Of a DNA stretch of 64,000 nucleotides, positions 14,301 through 28,500 are shown piece after piece; position 1 is the first letter of the stretch, and each line of letters opens with the position of its first letter. A model generated the notes under the pieces. It was not told the DNA's origin, did no database searches, and was given only the letters and a program-made list of their open reading frames with translations. The translations under genes were made by a program, and so were the position numbers. The stretch comes from Reticulitermes speratus (Eukaryota > Arthropoda > Insecta > Blattodea > Rhinotermitidae), in assembly GCA_021186555.1 (NCBI GenBank), contig JAJKFL010000014.1, forward strand, positions 33,848,033 to 33,912,032, in the 5' to 3' direction.

Positions 14301-17300
14301 TTCAGTTCGAAAATTCCCATTCATTTGAACTAAAAATATAAAATTGAATCCGACACTTTTCAGTGAGAAGCATGCCGTAGCAATTCCGAATTTGGCAGAC
14401 ATCTCAGAATTAGCCTGAAGAAGTAGAAGAACCAGTGAAGAAATAACTAATTTACTAATAACTAACTAAGCAACCAACCAAACAATAAATAACGGACAAC
14501 CTAAGTAGATAACTAAACATGGAACCAAGTCCTGGTTGCGAAGATAATAACTCCAACCTAATTAAGAATGTTCCCGCACTTTTAGGAACGCGACATTCGT
14601 TACACTGTTTACAATATCTCGCCAATTTTCCCTATGCTGCGCCAGATGAATCCATTTCACACCATCCCACCCTATTTCTTTAACATCCCTTTTAATGTTA
14701 ATTTCCATCTACGCCTTGGTCTTCCAAGACTTTTCTTCCTTTCAGAGTTCCCCACAAAACATTTTATGTTTCTCTTCTCCCCACACGTGCCAAGTGTCCT
14801 ACCCCTCTCATGCTTCTTGCTTTGACCACCGGCATTCTGTTTGGTGAGGAGTAATGACCACCAAGCCAAGAATTATATACAGTAGTCCCCCCGTACCGCG
14901 GGTGATACGTTCCAAGACCTACCGCGGATGCCCGAAACCGCGGATAGTAGCGAACCCTATATATAAGTAGTTTTTCGTTTACATACATACCTATGATAAA
15001 GTTTAATTGATAAATTACGCACAATAAGACATTACAAACATTAAATAATAATAAAATACATTGTATATTATTATACTTGTGGATGCGAGTAAAGCGGGCC
15101 AGCGTGGTTACAGAGGACAAAGAGAGATGAGTCATGTACTGAGCATGACGGGGCGGGCAGGTTTCACCATGTTACTCAGAATGGAGCGCAATTTGAAACT
15201 TATGAATCGTTTATTTCTGGAATTTTTCATTAAATATTTTCGGGCGGTAAACCGCGGATTACTGAAACCGCGAATAACGAATCCGCGGATGCGGGGGTTC
15301 TACTGGAATTGTTTCCAGTCTTTTGTTACTTCCTCCTTCTTATCCCAAATATCTTCTGAGCACCCAATTCTCGAAAGCGCTCAGCCTATGTTCTTCCCTC
15401 TCCGTTCTTACTTACCAGACCACATGACGCCAGATTCCACACATTCCTATTCTTTGTGATTACCTCCGTGTAAGTATTTAAATATAATTTCACAAAATAT
15501 TTTTTGTTTTTCAGGGGACAGTATTAAAAGTGAACAGACTCACTGGCTCCAGCCTGTCAATGGATACCGTCATGACGGAGATATTCCACGGCTCGGAGAA
15601 AGTGTTTCACACGCCACCGTTCGGGATCTGACTTGGCAAGGAGTGACAGTCGTGAACTGCACAGCAGCATATCAAATGTCGTTTGAAGCCAAAATGGTCT
15701 GCGATATGCTGAAACCTCAACTACCGGCTATGGTGACCGAACATGAACCTGGGATTTACAAGATGCGTATTTTCGTCACGTGAGTTCAAGTCAGCTCTAC
15801 CTAGTACGGTGAGGTCTCAGCAGCAAGTAAAGTATAAGAATAAAACACCGGTACAACACTTGGCTAATGGGAAGATGGTTCCAAGAAAACAAATTGAGAG
15901 AAAAGATTGTGTGCATCACTTTATTATTATTATTATCATCATCATCCCTACGTTGTAATGTGTCTGCCAAACCTTTATCCTTTTCACTTATTCGAAGGAT
16001 TTATGAATCATATTTATAATATGAATTTGTCTTACACCTTTGTGAAAAGACGTGTAATTTGTCTTTTTGCATTTATTTCTACACAAATCTCCTTAATAGC
16101 GTCCAGTATCATCTTTTCTGTGCTTTCATTCCAGAACATAGTTCTGTTTATAATTAGGTATGTTTTCATGCAAGTCGTTCGAAGTATAACTTACAAAGCT
16201 CACTTTCCTAACGCATACAATTGTTGTTTTATGTACCTATTAGTATTATGAATCTTCTTTTATTCTATTTCTCTCACTGCTACGACATCATATATGTGTA
16301 CTTATAAATTTATACTGCATGAAATCAAAGACTCCCATCGTCGTCACGTTTTTAATCGTTAAATTACAAGTAGGCCTGCTGTTTTACAAGTCTTTTTTAT
16401 AGGGGTATGTTTATGGCTATGTCCGTACCCAGCTTCATATGCCCAGCTCTAGTGGTTCATTTGTTTTCGCTATCAAACCGGGAGCTAAAGGAAACACTCG
16501 TACTCTCGACATGATAATATTTTACACTTAATACAATTTGCAGATTTTCCCAAGGTCAGTTCCATATGTCATATTACGACCCTAAAGTAAATAACGTTAG
16601 TGTCTCTCCCACCTCAGAAGGTAAATCTACCGCCATATTATTAATACTCTCTATAGGAAATTAAAAATTTCAGCTTTACGCTGTCGGCGCAAAGTTTTGT
16701 GGAAGTTCTTCAATATGCCTGAGACACACACATACAGCATCTTGACTTGTCAGCTTAATGTTATGCTTAGTGGACTAGAAATTGAGCCTAGTAGTGCACC
16801 GATATTTTTGCAGAAGAACAACTCGAATGATGGCCGATACCGTGTTAACAGCGGAATTTCGGATACCAGAGCACTAGGCAGGATAGAAGAATGGGACGGC
16901 CAGCCTAATTTGACCATTTGGTCTGGCAGTGTCTGCAATATGATCAACGGAACTGACTCCACCATCTTTCCTCCCTTCTGGTCTCCTAAAGACAAGCTTT
17001 ACATCTTCTTGGTTGACGTCTGCAGGTAATGCTTCTTTCTCGTATCGTTAGAGTTATTTCATAAGAAGAGGGAAATGTGTGTGAAATATGACACGAATAA
17101 CGAGAGGAGAAATGCAGGCAACAACTTGTCCGGTAGGTCTATAAATAAGAAAGATGTCGCAAGAAGTAGATGTAAATAGCTCTAACCTTCTGAAACGAAG
17201 AGTGGCTGTGTATATGTACCATCATAACAAAATATTGCTCATCCTGCCCACAGACAGCATTAATGTATTTTGAGTAGTTTCTTAGATTAAAGACAGGTGA

Positions 17301-20300
17301 TTTCCTCATACAGCAGTAACTGGTTGAATTTCATCAAAACGGTTTTTGTTACTGCGAGGAACTTTCTGAATATGTAAATACAATTCAGGTTAATCTCTGT
17401 ACCTAAAGTGTTAAAACTGATATAAGGTTTGAGTTTTATGCGACAGCTAAAACTGACAAATTCTATCTGCATCTGTTTTGTGTCGATATCCGGCCTTTCT
17501 AAGCTGTCGTTTTAAGAATTTGAGCTGGAATGAACTACTTTCTAAGTAGGCGTGTTTTGGAATTTTCTGATGTATATGCGATGATCCTTTGGACTCCATT
17601 AACGCACTGAGATTACTTATCCAACAGAGCAAGTATGAACGTAGCCTCCTACAGAGAGGTAATTTGGATAGAATATTTGAAAAGCGACAACTTACAAGAG
17701 ATAGATTTAGGTACGAAATAAAGCAAAAGCAGTTATATTTAGGGTGTTTAAGTAAGACTAAGCCATGACGAAGTATCAGTGAGTGGATTTTGCTCCATAC
17801 ATTGTGCAAGTGTGAATTGATAGAGATAATTGTTCAGCTCCAAACTGTGCCCCTTTACTCATCGGAAAATTGGCCCTGGTACCAATAAGGTACATGGCTC
17901 TCTGGACTCGAGAGCCGGTGTGGAAAGTGGCCTGTAATCGAACCCATATTCTCCGGTTTCTTGGCCCTTAGCTGTCGCTGTGCTTTAAGTTAATGGTAAG
18001 GGTAATATCTTATTTGTTGTGTTTGAAATTTATATAAATTACGAAATATTGTGGACTGATCGGACTAATACCAAATCAAGTAAGTAATAGATGGTACAAG
18101 TCTATCATAATGGAATTTATCGAAGTTCGTTCGGGACACAAAATATGTGGATGGAAAGACTTTTCTCCAAACAAAGTATTCTCTTTATGCGTGTCAGTCA
18201 AGGAACAATTAGAAAAGTTGCTCACTTCTTCTGTAGGTTTATTCTGTTAATATTTATGGATTTATTTCTTCTTCAGGTCGCTTTATGCCGAATTTGAGTC
18301 TGAAACTATGTGGAAGGGATTACCAGCATTACACTATGTAGGAGGTGTCCACAACCTAGAGGCCGCAGAGGATTTTCCCCAAATAGCTGTTTCTGTGAAG
18401 AAACCGGAAATGGATCGCCACAATGTCTTAAATCGGGAGTCCTGAACCTCGACAACTGTTTAGGTAAGGCCCTTGGCTTCAGAAGCATATTGGGAAAGGT
18501 CTTTGTCTTCTGAACATGTGTGGTAATGTCTTGATCTCTTTATATCTAGGCAAGGACTGCAGTCTAATAGCTTTGCAGGAGAACTTGTAATATTTTTTGA
18601 ATCTCTCTGTTCGTAGGTGTGTCAGTGATCTTTTCCTTTCCACATTTCTACAACGCCTCTCCCGACTACCAACAGTACGTCCAGGGTTTGAAACCAAACA
18701 AGAAGCAACATGAGACATTCATTGATATTGAACCGGTAAGTATATTCACATATGTACAAGTCTAATGAAGTCGACCTGAATGAATTTAAAATAATATAAG
18801 GATATTATTTTGTCTGAGAACTACTGGTTTTCACTTCCTGTCAGCTGGCCTATCGTATTTATGTAGCCCACAGTTACGGCTGCTGGCAAGAGCAGCAGAG
18901 TAGTGGCGGGAAATAACACTATATTTGTCACATGAAACGATAAACCTCTACATGTAGAATATATAAGATAATATTCTAGCAGGTTACGGTCTGAACGACC
19001 AAGGAATTAATGATTAGTTTTCAAGCAGTGGCAAACATTTTATCTTTTACACGGCGCACAGACCGCCTGTGGGACCAATGCAACTTCCTGCCTCATGAGT
19101 TTCGGAGGTCACAGCAGCCGGGGCTTGGACTGACCATTAATTTCCACCTATGGATGATTCGCGTTTTGAAGTAAACAACGGTTTCTTATGGGCATTGAAA
19201 CATCTACAAGTGTTTAGGTAGGCTACCTCTTATTGAAAATGTGTACAATGTAATAAGATGTTGTTGAAAAACGTCAGGAGGAAGTATTTATAGTCCAGTA
19301 GCGTGGATACAAATTTAAGGTGTTCGGCAACAATAACAACAATAAATAAGTAAATGAATAAATAAAGTTTCTTAGGGGAATTCGGAAGCTTGAATTAGCG
19401 ACATTAACCTAGTTATCTCGCAAACATCAGTACAGATGTTTATCTGCTAATTCTATTTGCCTCTGTGTGAGTGTGTTTGTGTGTGTGTGTGTGTGTGTAT
19501 GTGTACGCTTCTCTTTATTAAATTTCAGAGTGGGTTTTTGTGTGGTATATCTGATGCTTCACTTTTTATTATTTTAAGAATAACCTCTTAATAACAATGG
19601 AATCTCCATATTCAAAATATGTTCTAACCTGTGTGGATGCGTAACATTTGGCAAATTCTGTAAGCGATCGGAAGTTCTAAAATCGCGAAGAATTTCAAGG
19701 ATGATGTAAAAGGAATGTTCTCCTCTAAGCATCGAATTAGATAATGCCGAAGGTAAGAATGCATTGAGCTACACTTCCATTCCTCTGTAATGTTTCATAA
19801 TAAGGTGCTTAATTAAGCACTGGCAGACAGTGGCGTAGCTAGGCTTTTTGGCGCCCGGAGCGAGTAATCACAATGGTCTCACCTAACAGAAAATATAAAC
19901 GTAGAGAATCATAATTATTTCTTGAATTTCCTGTTATTTGTCTCAATAATTTAAAAAATCTTTACCGCAGAAAAGCAATTATTTTTGTCATTCAAATTTG
20001 GCTGGCCACTTTGCTGCCCCTTCGACTCTAACGTCCAGGGCGGCAGCACAACTGGCCCCACCCCACCTCAGCTATGCCACTGCTGAGGGAAAATTAAAAG
20101 GGTAAGAGTATTGTATTTTTAACTCTCCGTATCACTCGCATTTTGGAGATGCCAAAAATAATCAGACTTCTTGAAATTATATTAGAAACTATGTACCAAA
20201 CTCAATTATTCATCAGAACCCATTACATAATAGATACGGGGCGTGGTTATGATTATCAGTTTGTTCAGGTAAAGAAATTTTTCGTAAATTCTTCTCTAAG

Positions 20301-23300
20301 AGACTGGGGCTGTTTAACGCTTTTCCATGGCGACTGTTAACAGCTGCATATATTGTTGAATACCATTATTTGTGGGAATGCCTGTTGTGTGCTAATAAAT
20401 ATAAGGGCAAGGAAGCTTCAGTAATAATGTTTTTATTAATATTCCTTCTAACACAACTAAAAAAATTGACAAGGAGGGAGTAAGGAACTAGGGATTACTT
20501 CAACACTGATTCCAAACCTCGTTATATGGATGCAGAAAACTTCTGTAGTTCTCCTGTTTATTAGATGGCCTCATTGTCTTGGTACAACAAATAGGTCATC
20601 TCAACTTTGCAAGAGGTAAATATATTTTCAAACACATAAAAACAATAAAGAACAAGCAAATAAATAATTGTTAATAAACGGAATTAGGTGAAGTGAAGTA
20701 CGAAAACGTCAGTGTTTTTACTTTCTGATCAGCCGAAGTTTTCTCTTTCGACGACAGCCGGGCTGGTAAGATGGTCAGCTCTTTACTTACAAAAGTAATA
20801 GGCTTGTGGTCTCAGGATAAAGCAATGCCTTGTAAACGTCTCACGATCTGACTGTGCTGTGTTTTAAAAGGGTGATTTTCGGTTGCCCAAGGCACTTGTT
20901 TCCACTTAGTAAATTTCAAAGTATAAATCACAAAGGAAGTGTATTGTATCGAAAATCATAGTATGTGTAATAACATGATTTCTAAAAGTAGTTCATAAAC
21001 TTTTATCTTTTTATACTTCCTTGTTTTGTTTTGTCACAATGATATGGAAGCTCCAGAGACGTACGAGTATGTGCTGCTTTTATATCTAAATTTCCCACAG
21101 GATCTTTTGTATACCACATTAACGCTGTATACCCCATTTTTTACGTTAAAAATGAATGAGCAAGGGTCAACATGCTTATAAATTAGAATAAATTAAGTCA
21201 AGTGAAAATAATATGGAATAAGCAAAGAAGCCCAGTAAAGGGTTTGAAAAGGACTAAGGTTAATATGATTACATAAATATATCAAAGGTGCTCATAAAAT
21301 GCCAATTTTTCAGTACAAACCAGGTACTATGACATATGCTGTTTCGACATTAACTCTGAAATAGCGAGTTGCAGACAAAAATCTTTTTTATTCTTATGTG
21401 GGAGATCGGCTAATCGCAAGTCTTTATTTATATAGGACAAAGAAAACACAGTTAAACGTCGACATATATTTCATGACTTGAAAGAGAGGTAAGTTTGAAA
21501 CTTTTATTTTCGAAAGGTTATGAACCACTAATTTGGACGTATTTATATTTATGTCTTGATAGATATTTTGGTATAGAGACAAGGCTAAGTCTTGTCATCT
21601 GAATAATCGCGGATCGATTTCCGGGAGGGAAAATATTTATCTCTTCTCCAAAACGCCGGGATCTTTTATGGACTCCATCCAATCTCCTATCCAGTGGGTA
21701 CGTGGGAATCATTATCCTTTGGTAAAGCACTCGGGGCCAAGGAAGGAGAAGATCACCGTTTTCATAATTATTTACTGAAGTTGTAATGAATGCACTTAAA
21801 CTTCCACTCCACTATCTGACTTATAGACGTGCACAGAGAGAAATTTACCTTTATGTCATATTCCCTTTCATCACAGCAATGTCTACAACACATAAGAAAA
21901 TGATATAAGCCTACATCTCCGTCTGTTTCCATTTTGGAGGTATGTGTTGCCTCCATTTGCAGGGCGACTGAATTTCCTTCATGTGGCTGCTTTATCAGAC
22001 TACCATCTGAGCAACACCTGCTTCCAAAATCTGAACTTATATAAACGCGGTTTACTCTAATTTTTGTTTTTAAAGCTGATTTGTGTCTCTTAAGTCAATG
22101 TATACCCCAGTGACTCATGGCCTATTCGGAAGAAGCGATTTGTCTGTATTACAGCCATAATTATGAAAGCTAACTTTGCCGCAAAATGATGATTTAAGCT
22201 ACATTTCTCTTCCAAAAGGCTCGGAAACAAATATTCTGATTGAAATTTGTAGTTTGGTCTATAGTCGCAGACGCTTCGTACCGTTTATTTCAGAGTAGAA
22301 ATTGAAAATAGAGGTATCCAGATTCTTCCGAAAATTTCACAAAAATCTTGCCGAGAAAACAGTAATTGTAATAAATAATTTTATTTCAATCCAACAAATG
22401 CACTACACTTTCTTTCAGTGATTTCTTGCCCCTACATATGTTTCGGCACCCCTTGTACCATCCTCAAGGCAAGGGCAAGAAATCACTGAAAGAAAGTGTA
22501 GTGCATTTGTTGGATTGAAATAAAATTAATTAATGATAAAAATGCACGTTATATATAATATAAAGTTAGTAATTGTAATAGTTAAACCTGTGAGAACCTC
22601 AAATCATACACGAATTTTCAATTCTTTCCATTTGTATGCAACGCACCAGCTTTACCCTCGGCTTTAGATGGAGGTGAATAGTTCAGACTCGGGAGTTCTT
22701 TAAATATCTAAAGCGCAGTGGTAACTACTCTTATTGACTGTGGAATTGCAGTTGACCTTGGCAGTGGTATGCGATGGGGAAAGCCGACCATCCCTGTTTT
22801 GTGACCACTACCCACTAGCTACACTGTACAGGTCAACTGTATTCTCTTGAGTAAGAGACAGTACACATACCACCTGCTTTAGCGCTAGAGGACCTTGCAA
22901 TTCTTCCACACAATGCATTTGTTTGTTCTGTATCATCCTCACGGTAAGCATTAATCTCCTCCAACCAGCACTAACTGGATGACCTTAGAAATGGAGACCC
23001 AATGTGTTTACTGAGAGATAGGAAATGAAATGTTATATACTCTTGAGACAATCTTTTTACATTAGGCCCTGCCTGGCTCAGAATGTTAGTTGCCGGCATC
23101 TCATCGCGGCGGCCCGGGTTAAATTCCATCGAGTCCATGTGAGATTTATGGTGGTTTAAGAAGCCCTGAACAGATACTTCTTCCAGTACTTCGGTCTTTC
23201 CCTCCATACTCATCTTCATCTACACGTTGCTGTTACCAGAAGAACAAACGAAAGAAATCTGGGAACCTTCCAAAACAATGCTCTTTCGGAAACCGAGGAG

Positions 23301-25445
23301 CATTGCATAGAAAAGTATTTTCACGTTTTTTAATATCTTAGAGCCGTGCCATGTCTTAGGTTATTAGTCACTGCCGTCTCACCACGGAGGCCCGGGTTCG
23401 AAATAGGTCCATTCTATGTGAGATAAGTGGTGGACAAAATGGCGCTGGGATACGTTCTTCTCCAATTACTTCAGTTTTCCTTTCTCATTATTTTTCCATC
23501 AATGCTCTATATTCATCCTCATTTCAATAGATTTTGTTTAATGAATGTGGACTAGTGACTTGTAAAATTTACATAAATCCTGCTCTTAGAATTTTATAAT
23601 GTTCTAATTGTCGTATGTCACCTATTTTGCAGAGCGGTTTCGTCAAGTGGGACTTGGGTCCATTTTATATGTCCGAAAGGTAGACTCATTTATTATAGCA
23701 ATGCAGTATGTCAAAGATACAACCGCCCGTTGACAAAACAGCCGTGGCCTTGCCATGGCTCAGGCCGTTAGTGGCTGGCCTGTTAGTGCAGAGGACCCGG
23801 GGTCAGTCCCGAGTTAGTCCGTATGGGATTTGTGGTGGACAAACTGACACTGATACAAGTGTTTCTTCGAGTATTTCGATTGTCCTGTCTCAGTGTCATT
23901 CCACCAACACTCAATGTTCTTTCATTTATCCACCACCGCCGCTATATTATCTCAGCAATTGACAGCGTCGTTACATGACGCGTTAAAAACAATCAGGTCA
24001 AATTAAAATACCAAATAAAGAGGAATTATTTTAGAAAATATATTCAACGTAATAATAGGGACACGAAAATAATTGTACTTGTATTTGTTTAATGTGGCTG
24101 AATTTTCATAACTGTTAACGTGTGTCACTGTACATTACCTCACTTCATGCAAACGCAGAGATCTGAACTTTCTTGTCGGCCTCAGAACAATCCTAATGAC
24201 GTACACTATAATTCACCTGAAGATGAAAGCAGTCTGCTTTTGAAACGTCGTGTTTGTATAATCAGTGACGATGGAAAAAGTCCAAATACACATCAGTGAT
24301 ATTTCGAATCTTAATGACACCAATTTTTGCAGGTCAGACACTGAATACATTCTTCTCCACATACGTTTTCTGAGAACGTCTTATTGCAAGAAGTTTACGT
24401 TATCATCATTTTTGATTGCTTGATGTGGCTTTGTACCTTCCGGTTTTCCTGAAGTTTCGTTCTAATTTTTGCCTTTGTCTCAAAAGAGAGACAGAGAAAC
24501 ACTTCCATTTCATTTTGACTCAGGTACTGCGGTTTGGAACAAGAAGTGATTATTGTGTTTTGCCCTTGGGCCTGTCACACTTTTAAGCCTCATTTCATGC
24601 AAATTGAGGAGACGGAGAAGGAAGAAGAAAGAATTTCCTTTAAAGATAGTTAGAAGCTGCTACATTGTCAGGAAACTGTATGAATTTTCTGTGTCACTCG
24701 ATTCTTGGCGATTTTCTGTTGCGGATTACTTTCGGACGGTTGCTTCACATTGACTGTTGTAATATCAACGACTATTTACTGGATAAATGCCAGTGTCTCA
24801 AATCCAACATTTTCTTCCTTTTGTGCTCTTAAAATGCGCTTCAGAATATCTCAGAAATGTCGTAAGTATGAGCGACTGGTCAGCGTCAAGAAGATAGATT
24901 CATAAGTTGTCTCTGTTATAGTGCTTCAGGACACGCACGTGTCTTATCAATAGGCTATGGTTCGCGCGTGCTGGTGCAGCAATACAAATAATTGTTAAGT
25001 GGTTTGCTGTTGCTTTGTCTTATAAATCAATACTTCTTGTGTGGCTGTAGAGTCTATCGAGGACTTACAAAACTTTCTCATTATTTATGGGTCTGGCGCT
25101 GTAGGCGAATTGGACAAACCAGTCACAAAACATAATGTTATTTATCCAGCCATCCACGAGAATGGCTAATAAGGGCGAAATATTTACTAATTAAAGAATA
25201 AGTGTATTTGGGGTACATAAATTGTGTACGTTGTTGGTTGCTTATCAGTTGAAATTGAAGTATACGGTAAAAATATATTACAAAAACACATTTGTTAGTT
25301 GAGAAGGCAAAAAGGAGAAGGTAAAATGGCCCGAGCAACATTGTAGGGTCCACATTTGCAGACGCTGCTTCGTAATTTTAGTTTTATGTGTTGATGTCGT
25401 TTTTATATTAAAAACAAATATTCTCCTATTTCTGTAATCCATTAC

Positions 25446-25500
<55 letters not shown>

Positions 25501-28500
25501 AACTACAAGTACTACTACTACTACATGTACTACTACAAGTACTATTACTGCAAGTACTACTACTATTACTACTACTGATACCTATTAAAACAGTTCCATA
25601 AACTTAAGTCTTCGTAGCAGAATATCCAGTGCTACGTACATAAAGAAGTTTTTGATTAGGCGATTCCAAACAAGCACAGAGTACAAGCGTCTTCTTGCCA
25701 CAACTCAGGAAAATGCTATTTGACGTGTCAAGGTGAACATGTGGAATGGAACACAAATATTTCAGAAAGACCGAAGAAATAGATAATGGACGTATCTACA
25801 GGGTCCACATTACCAAACAACTACGGGATGGACGGTCTGGGTATCGAATCCCGGTGGGAGAGAGATTTTCAACACCCATCCAGACCGGCCTTAGGGTTCA
25901 CCCAGCCTCCTGTACAATGGGTACAGGGCCTCTTTTCTGGTGGTAAAGCGGCCGAGGCGTGGCGTTGACCACCCACCCCATCTAGCGCCGAGGTTAAAGA
26001 AAGAGTAGAGCTATACTTCTACTCCCCCTCTGGGCCTTCATAGTCTCTTCCGGCGTGAATTTTATCTTACCTTCTTTTTACATTGCCAAACTGCTCTACA
26101 GCTCTCTGAGTAGGACAGGAACCAGAATAAGTTTTTAGTACAGTTAGTGGTAATGATCTGGATGAACCGGAATTTTTCTCTTCTCCAAAGCGTCTGGAGA
26201 GGATATGGGGCCCACCCAGACTTCTATTCAATTGATACCGGAGTACTTTCCCCGGGAGAAAGTGATCGAAGCTTGAATTTGATTACACATATCCACCTAA
26301 TGCCGAGGTCAAAAGTAAGTGCAGGTATGCTTTCTATGCCTTATGTGCCTTCATGGTGTTGAGAGGGAAAACTTTAATTATCAGAAGCACAAGTGAGCGA
26401 AGCTTGGAAACCTTAAATCAAGGAATGCTTTTCCGGATATCCTGGAGCAATGGGCAGTAAAGTATTCAGGCATTTGGTCAATGTACTTTGAGATACAATT
26501 TTGAAACACATACCAGCTGAAACATCAATTAAAAAATCTTTATGGGCAGTAGTTATTCATTAATAAAACTCAATGTGATCGTCACGAATATCTGGAGCAA
26601 CATCAAACGTTACGGAGAATTTCGTGATCAGTTTTACCCTTGACTCTCTGATCCAGATCCTGAGCTCGTGTAGTGTCGTTGGCAGCGAGGGAACCTAGAC
26701 TTTGTCCTCCACAAAACCCACAAAACGAAATCCTACTGTGTCATACTATGCGATCTCGAAGGCCATTTTTTAGCTCCTCCGTGTCCGATAAAACGATTAG
26801 AAAGACTTTCATTCAGCCATCTCGTCACTGCATTATGGAAGCGTGGTGGGGCACGGTCTTTTTGATAAATCAAGCCTGAAATGTCCTTCTGCAGCTGCGG
26901 CATTAACCACTCACGGAGCATATCGCGGTAGATCGCTGTCTCTATGGATTCCATACTGAAGACTGGCTCTACAGTTTTTCTCGTGATATTGCCGCAAGGA
27001 TATTAACCGTGATAGTGTTTCTTTTATGTTAAAATAACTCATGACAAATTTCAGTGTGCCAGATTCGTAGACTGTGTCGATTTACTTGTCCCGATAGGTG
27101 GAACGTCGCCTCAACACTGAATACCAACTAGTTCATTATTGTGTTGCAATCATCCACTTCTTCGTGGGAGTTGCTTCAGAAGTCATACTGCTTCACTTTG
27201 TCCGTGATTTTCAGTTGTTACAGAATCTGTAATCGATATACACGGAGATATAGGCGCTTCCGAAGAACCTATTAAGCAGTTGTTTTCGGTATTGGAAATT
27301 CCGTACTGTATGCCGCATAGATTTTTACACAAGCATTTGTCGAATGGTTTCGACAAGCTCTCCGCTAACAGACTGTCTGCCATTACTTTTGCATTCACAC
27401 ACAGCCAGTGTTAATAAAATGCTCATACCAAGCACGAATGGATGGTTTAATGGGAGGAATCTCCCCATACGTTTTGTTCTATTGTGACAACCCATTTGCT
27501 TTCATAAAACGCTAACATTCAGAAGACCTTCTCCGGCCCGGACGCCATTTTACTGATGAATATAAATATGTCTAGCGGACAGAATGCACAGCTGGCTCCA
27601 ACCTCGCGCCAGATTAAGGCTTATTGAGTTGCTCATTCACATGCTTTGTATTTCGAAACAATACCTTAAAAGAACTGTTAGTAATAAAATAAGAAAATCG
27701 TAAAAAAAACTTAAGCACACCCTGCATGAAACAACTTGGCACAACCCCAGTTACAATTATAACTAAATTAAGAATATTGTTGCGATTGAAACTTGTGTAT
27801 ATTTATTTAGGTTGCCTACTGATCTGAAAGGTAAGATGTACACGGTTCAACATGCATTCTGTTCATATTACTTAAACATTGGTTTTATACTTCAGACTTT
27901 AACACACACAGAGTTAGATCTAACTGATTTTTTTTTTGCTGGTGGCCCCCTTTCAGCTTGATTTATCTAAGTGCCCCTCCCCCCACTTATTATAGACGCT
28001 ATTACTTATGAAAAAAGTTACTTTATTTCCATAATGTTGATTTATATATTAGAATATTTTTATATTATTTTTATGTGCAATATTTATTGTTTTTTAATAT
28101 TTTATTAGGTAAAACACATTATTTACTTATAAAAGTAAAAATATTCTGTTAGTAATTGGCATTATATTCAGTGTGTTCCTTGGGCCTGATAAACACTTGG
28201 CAAGTTTTTGAATGTCCGGTTGCAATGTGTTTGATTCAATTTTAAATTTTAAATATTTTGTACAGTTAGTAAAATTTCGGTGGCCTGCTCAGAATTTTCT
28301 GTGGCCCCCTAATTTTCCCTCATGCTCCTGTGGCCCCCTTAGAAACTTGGCGTGGTCCCGGGGGGAGGGACATTTGGACTCACGTTGAGAACCACTGCAT
28401 TACACAGTGGACACGAAGCTGGGTGAAGCTCAGACCCAACCTGGAAGTGAGAGAGAAGAGAAAAATTATTTTTTTGTGCCAGAAAATGACTCTCGTCATC

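Noticed and set aside
16544-16586. Possible exon 5 of the CD36-family gene ([14 protein letters not shown]), with usable splice sites and a phase that restores the frame
   Set aside because: Family alignment runs IFVT directly into KNNSND with no room for 14 more residues, so I left it out of the gene model. Junction reads would decide.
17447-17809. A 120-residue minus-strand frame
   Set aside because: No recognisable motif, cysteine-rich by chance composition, and inside a receptor intron with no splice context.
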